A stretch of 7,437 bases of DNA from an uncultured Persicitalea sp. GTDB lineage: Bacteria > Bacteroidota > Bacteroidia > Cytophagales > Spirosomataceae. Under the pieces are notes generated by a model. It saw nothing but the letters and a program-made list of their open reading frames with translations. It did not search any database and had not been told where the DNA came from. The first letter of the stretch is position 1; each line of letters starts with the position of its first letter. The DNA is taken from contig CATMVR010000242.1 in the NCBI GenBank assembly GCA_950075905.1, positions 1 to 7,437 on the forward strand, written 5' to 3'. The position numbers and the translations under genes are program-made. Shown here piece after piece: positions 6,922 through 7,437 of the stretch.

Positions 6922-7410
6922 TTATTTTATTTTCAATGGTCCGTTATGCCGGGTACTATCCTGGCTTCTGCTGCTTTGCGTTGAATCCGTCTTGGCAATC
7001 ACTGCTTTGTGCGAGTGGCCAGAATAAACCTGCGGCTCCCAAAATATCCACAGCATGATCAGCAATACGGTGGCACCAATACCGGCACTCCACCTCAAAA
7101 AGTACCAGTTAGCCGCCAGACTCTTGACCGAAGGATCAAGGTTCTCTATGTCGGGCAACGTTTCGATGGTACTCCGGATCCGGCCCCACAACGTATTTGC
7201 CTCGCTGTTGGCCAATGTGTCCATTTCCCAGTCAGACGCAATACTCACAAGTTCACGCGCCGAGTGTACGGTATCGTACATAGCGGGGTGCTGCTCCATC
7301 CAGTTTTCCCAGAACTTCTGGATCGGTGGGTCATCCGGAAACCGAACCCACCTGATAAACAGGCGCTCCATCGCTAACTCTTCGGCTTTGTATTCCGAGT
7401 AGGGCTTCAT
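6922..7410 (-). CDS. Truncated FecR-like anti-sigma factor (cytoplasmic domain plus one membrane helix)
   Basis: This 162-residue protein resembles the N-terminal third of Bacteroidota FecR proteins. Residues 7-40 include the typical FIRWVRFPDD (18-27), FWENW (33-37) and QHP (40-42), followed by helical sequence with ARELV (51-55) and LWGRI (74-78). One membrane helix spans about 107-124. After it comes a 38-residue Ser/Thr/Gln-rich tail with no recognisable FecR or DUF4974 domain. Complete FecR proteins are usually about 320-400 residues. Such proteins hold an ECF sigma factor at the inner membrane until a transporter signal releases it; the sigma gene would be expected just beyond the right edge (inference). 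The start is firm: an in-frame TAG (7422-7420) lies just upstream and ATG at 7410 is the first start after it. With only 57 bases before the next gene, the missing part is not hidden in another frame. It may be a functional mini-anti-sigma or a remnant. Confidence 0.8.
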   Translation of the reverse strand: MKPYSEYKAEELAMERLFIRWVRFPDDPPIQKFWENWMEQHPAMYDTVHSARELVSIASDWEMDTLANSEANTLWGRIRSTIETLPDIENLDPSVKSLAANWYFLRWSAGIGATVLLIMLWIFWEPQVYSGHSHKAVIAKTDSTQSSRSQDSTRHNGPLKIK

Positions 7411-7437
7411 CGGTTGATACTAGGGTGGTTGATGATA

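Noticed and set aside
6865..7020. A frameshift hiding the rest of the FecR-like protein
   Set aside because: Only about 57 bases separate the stop from the next gene, and no FecR-like sequence was seen there. A simple frameshift cannot restore roughly 200 missing residues.

Overview
The window looks like part of a nutrient-acquisition locus from a member of the Bacteroidota. The SusC/SusD pair, the Bacteroidota-style FecR-like protein, the tandem DUF1080 protein and the general lack of Shine-Dalgarno sites all point there. The N-terminal style of the FecR-like protein and the moderate base composition suggest Cytophagales, of the Spirosoma/Dyadobacter kind. The phylum is well supported; the order is an inference. 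All five genes lie on the minus strand, so transcription runs from the right edge to the left.

In transcription order the layout is: (1) a short FecR-like anti-sigma protein (7410-6922) with the cytoplasmic domain and one membrane helix but no periplasmic FecR domain; (2) a SusC/RagA-type TonB-dependent outer-membrane transporter (6864-3805); (3) its SusD/RagB-type surface lipoprotein partner (3774-2104); (4) a 283-base intergenic stretch with two hairpins, one a convincing rho-independent terminator, plus the leader and a weak candidate promoter for the next unit; (5) a secreted protein with two DUF1080 (3-keto-disaccharide hydrolase) domains (1820-453); (6) the first 136 codons of a Tat-exported Gfo/Idh/MocA-family oxidoreductase, cut by the left edge (409-1).

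The genes fit a model in which the SusC/SusD complex captures and imports an oligosaccharide or other glycoside, and the last two genes act on it in the periplasm. The oxidoreductase would interconvert a sugar and its 3-keto form, and the DUF1080 protein would cleave 3-keto-glycosides. The substrate cannot be read from the window: no classical glycoside hydrolase, polysaccharide lyase or sulfatase is present. The terminator suggests two transcription units. A functional link between them rests on proximity and co-orientation only.

Most of this is a familiar Bacteroidota theme. The oddest point is the signalling end. The FecR-like protein lacks the periplasmic part that would contact a transporter, and the adjacent SusC lacks the STN domain that would contact FecR. 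No RNA genes, CRISPR arrays, insertion sequences or long repeats were seen.
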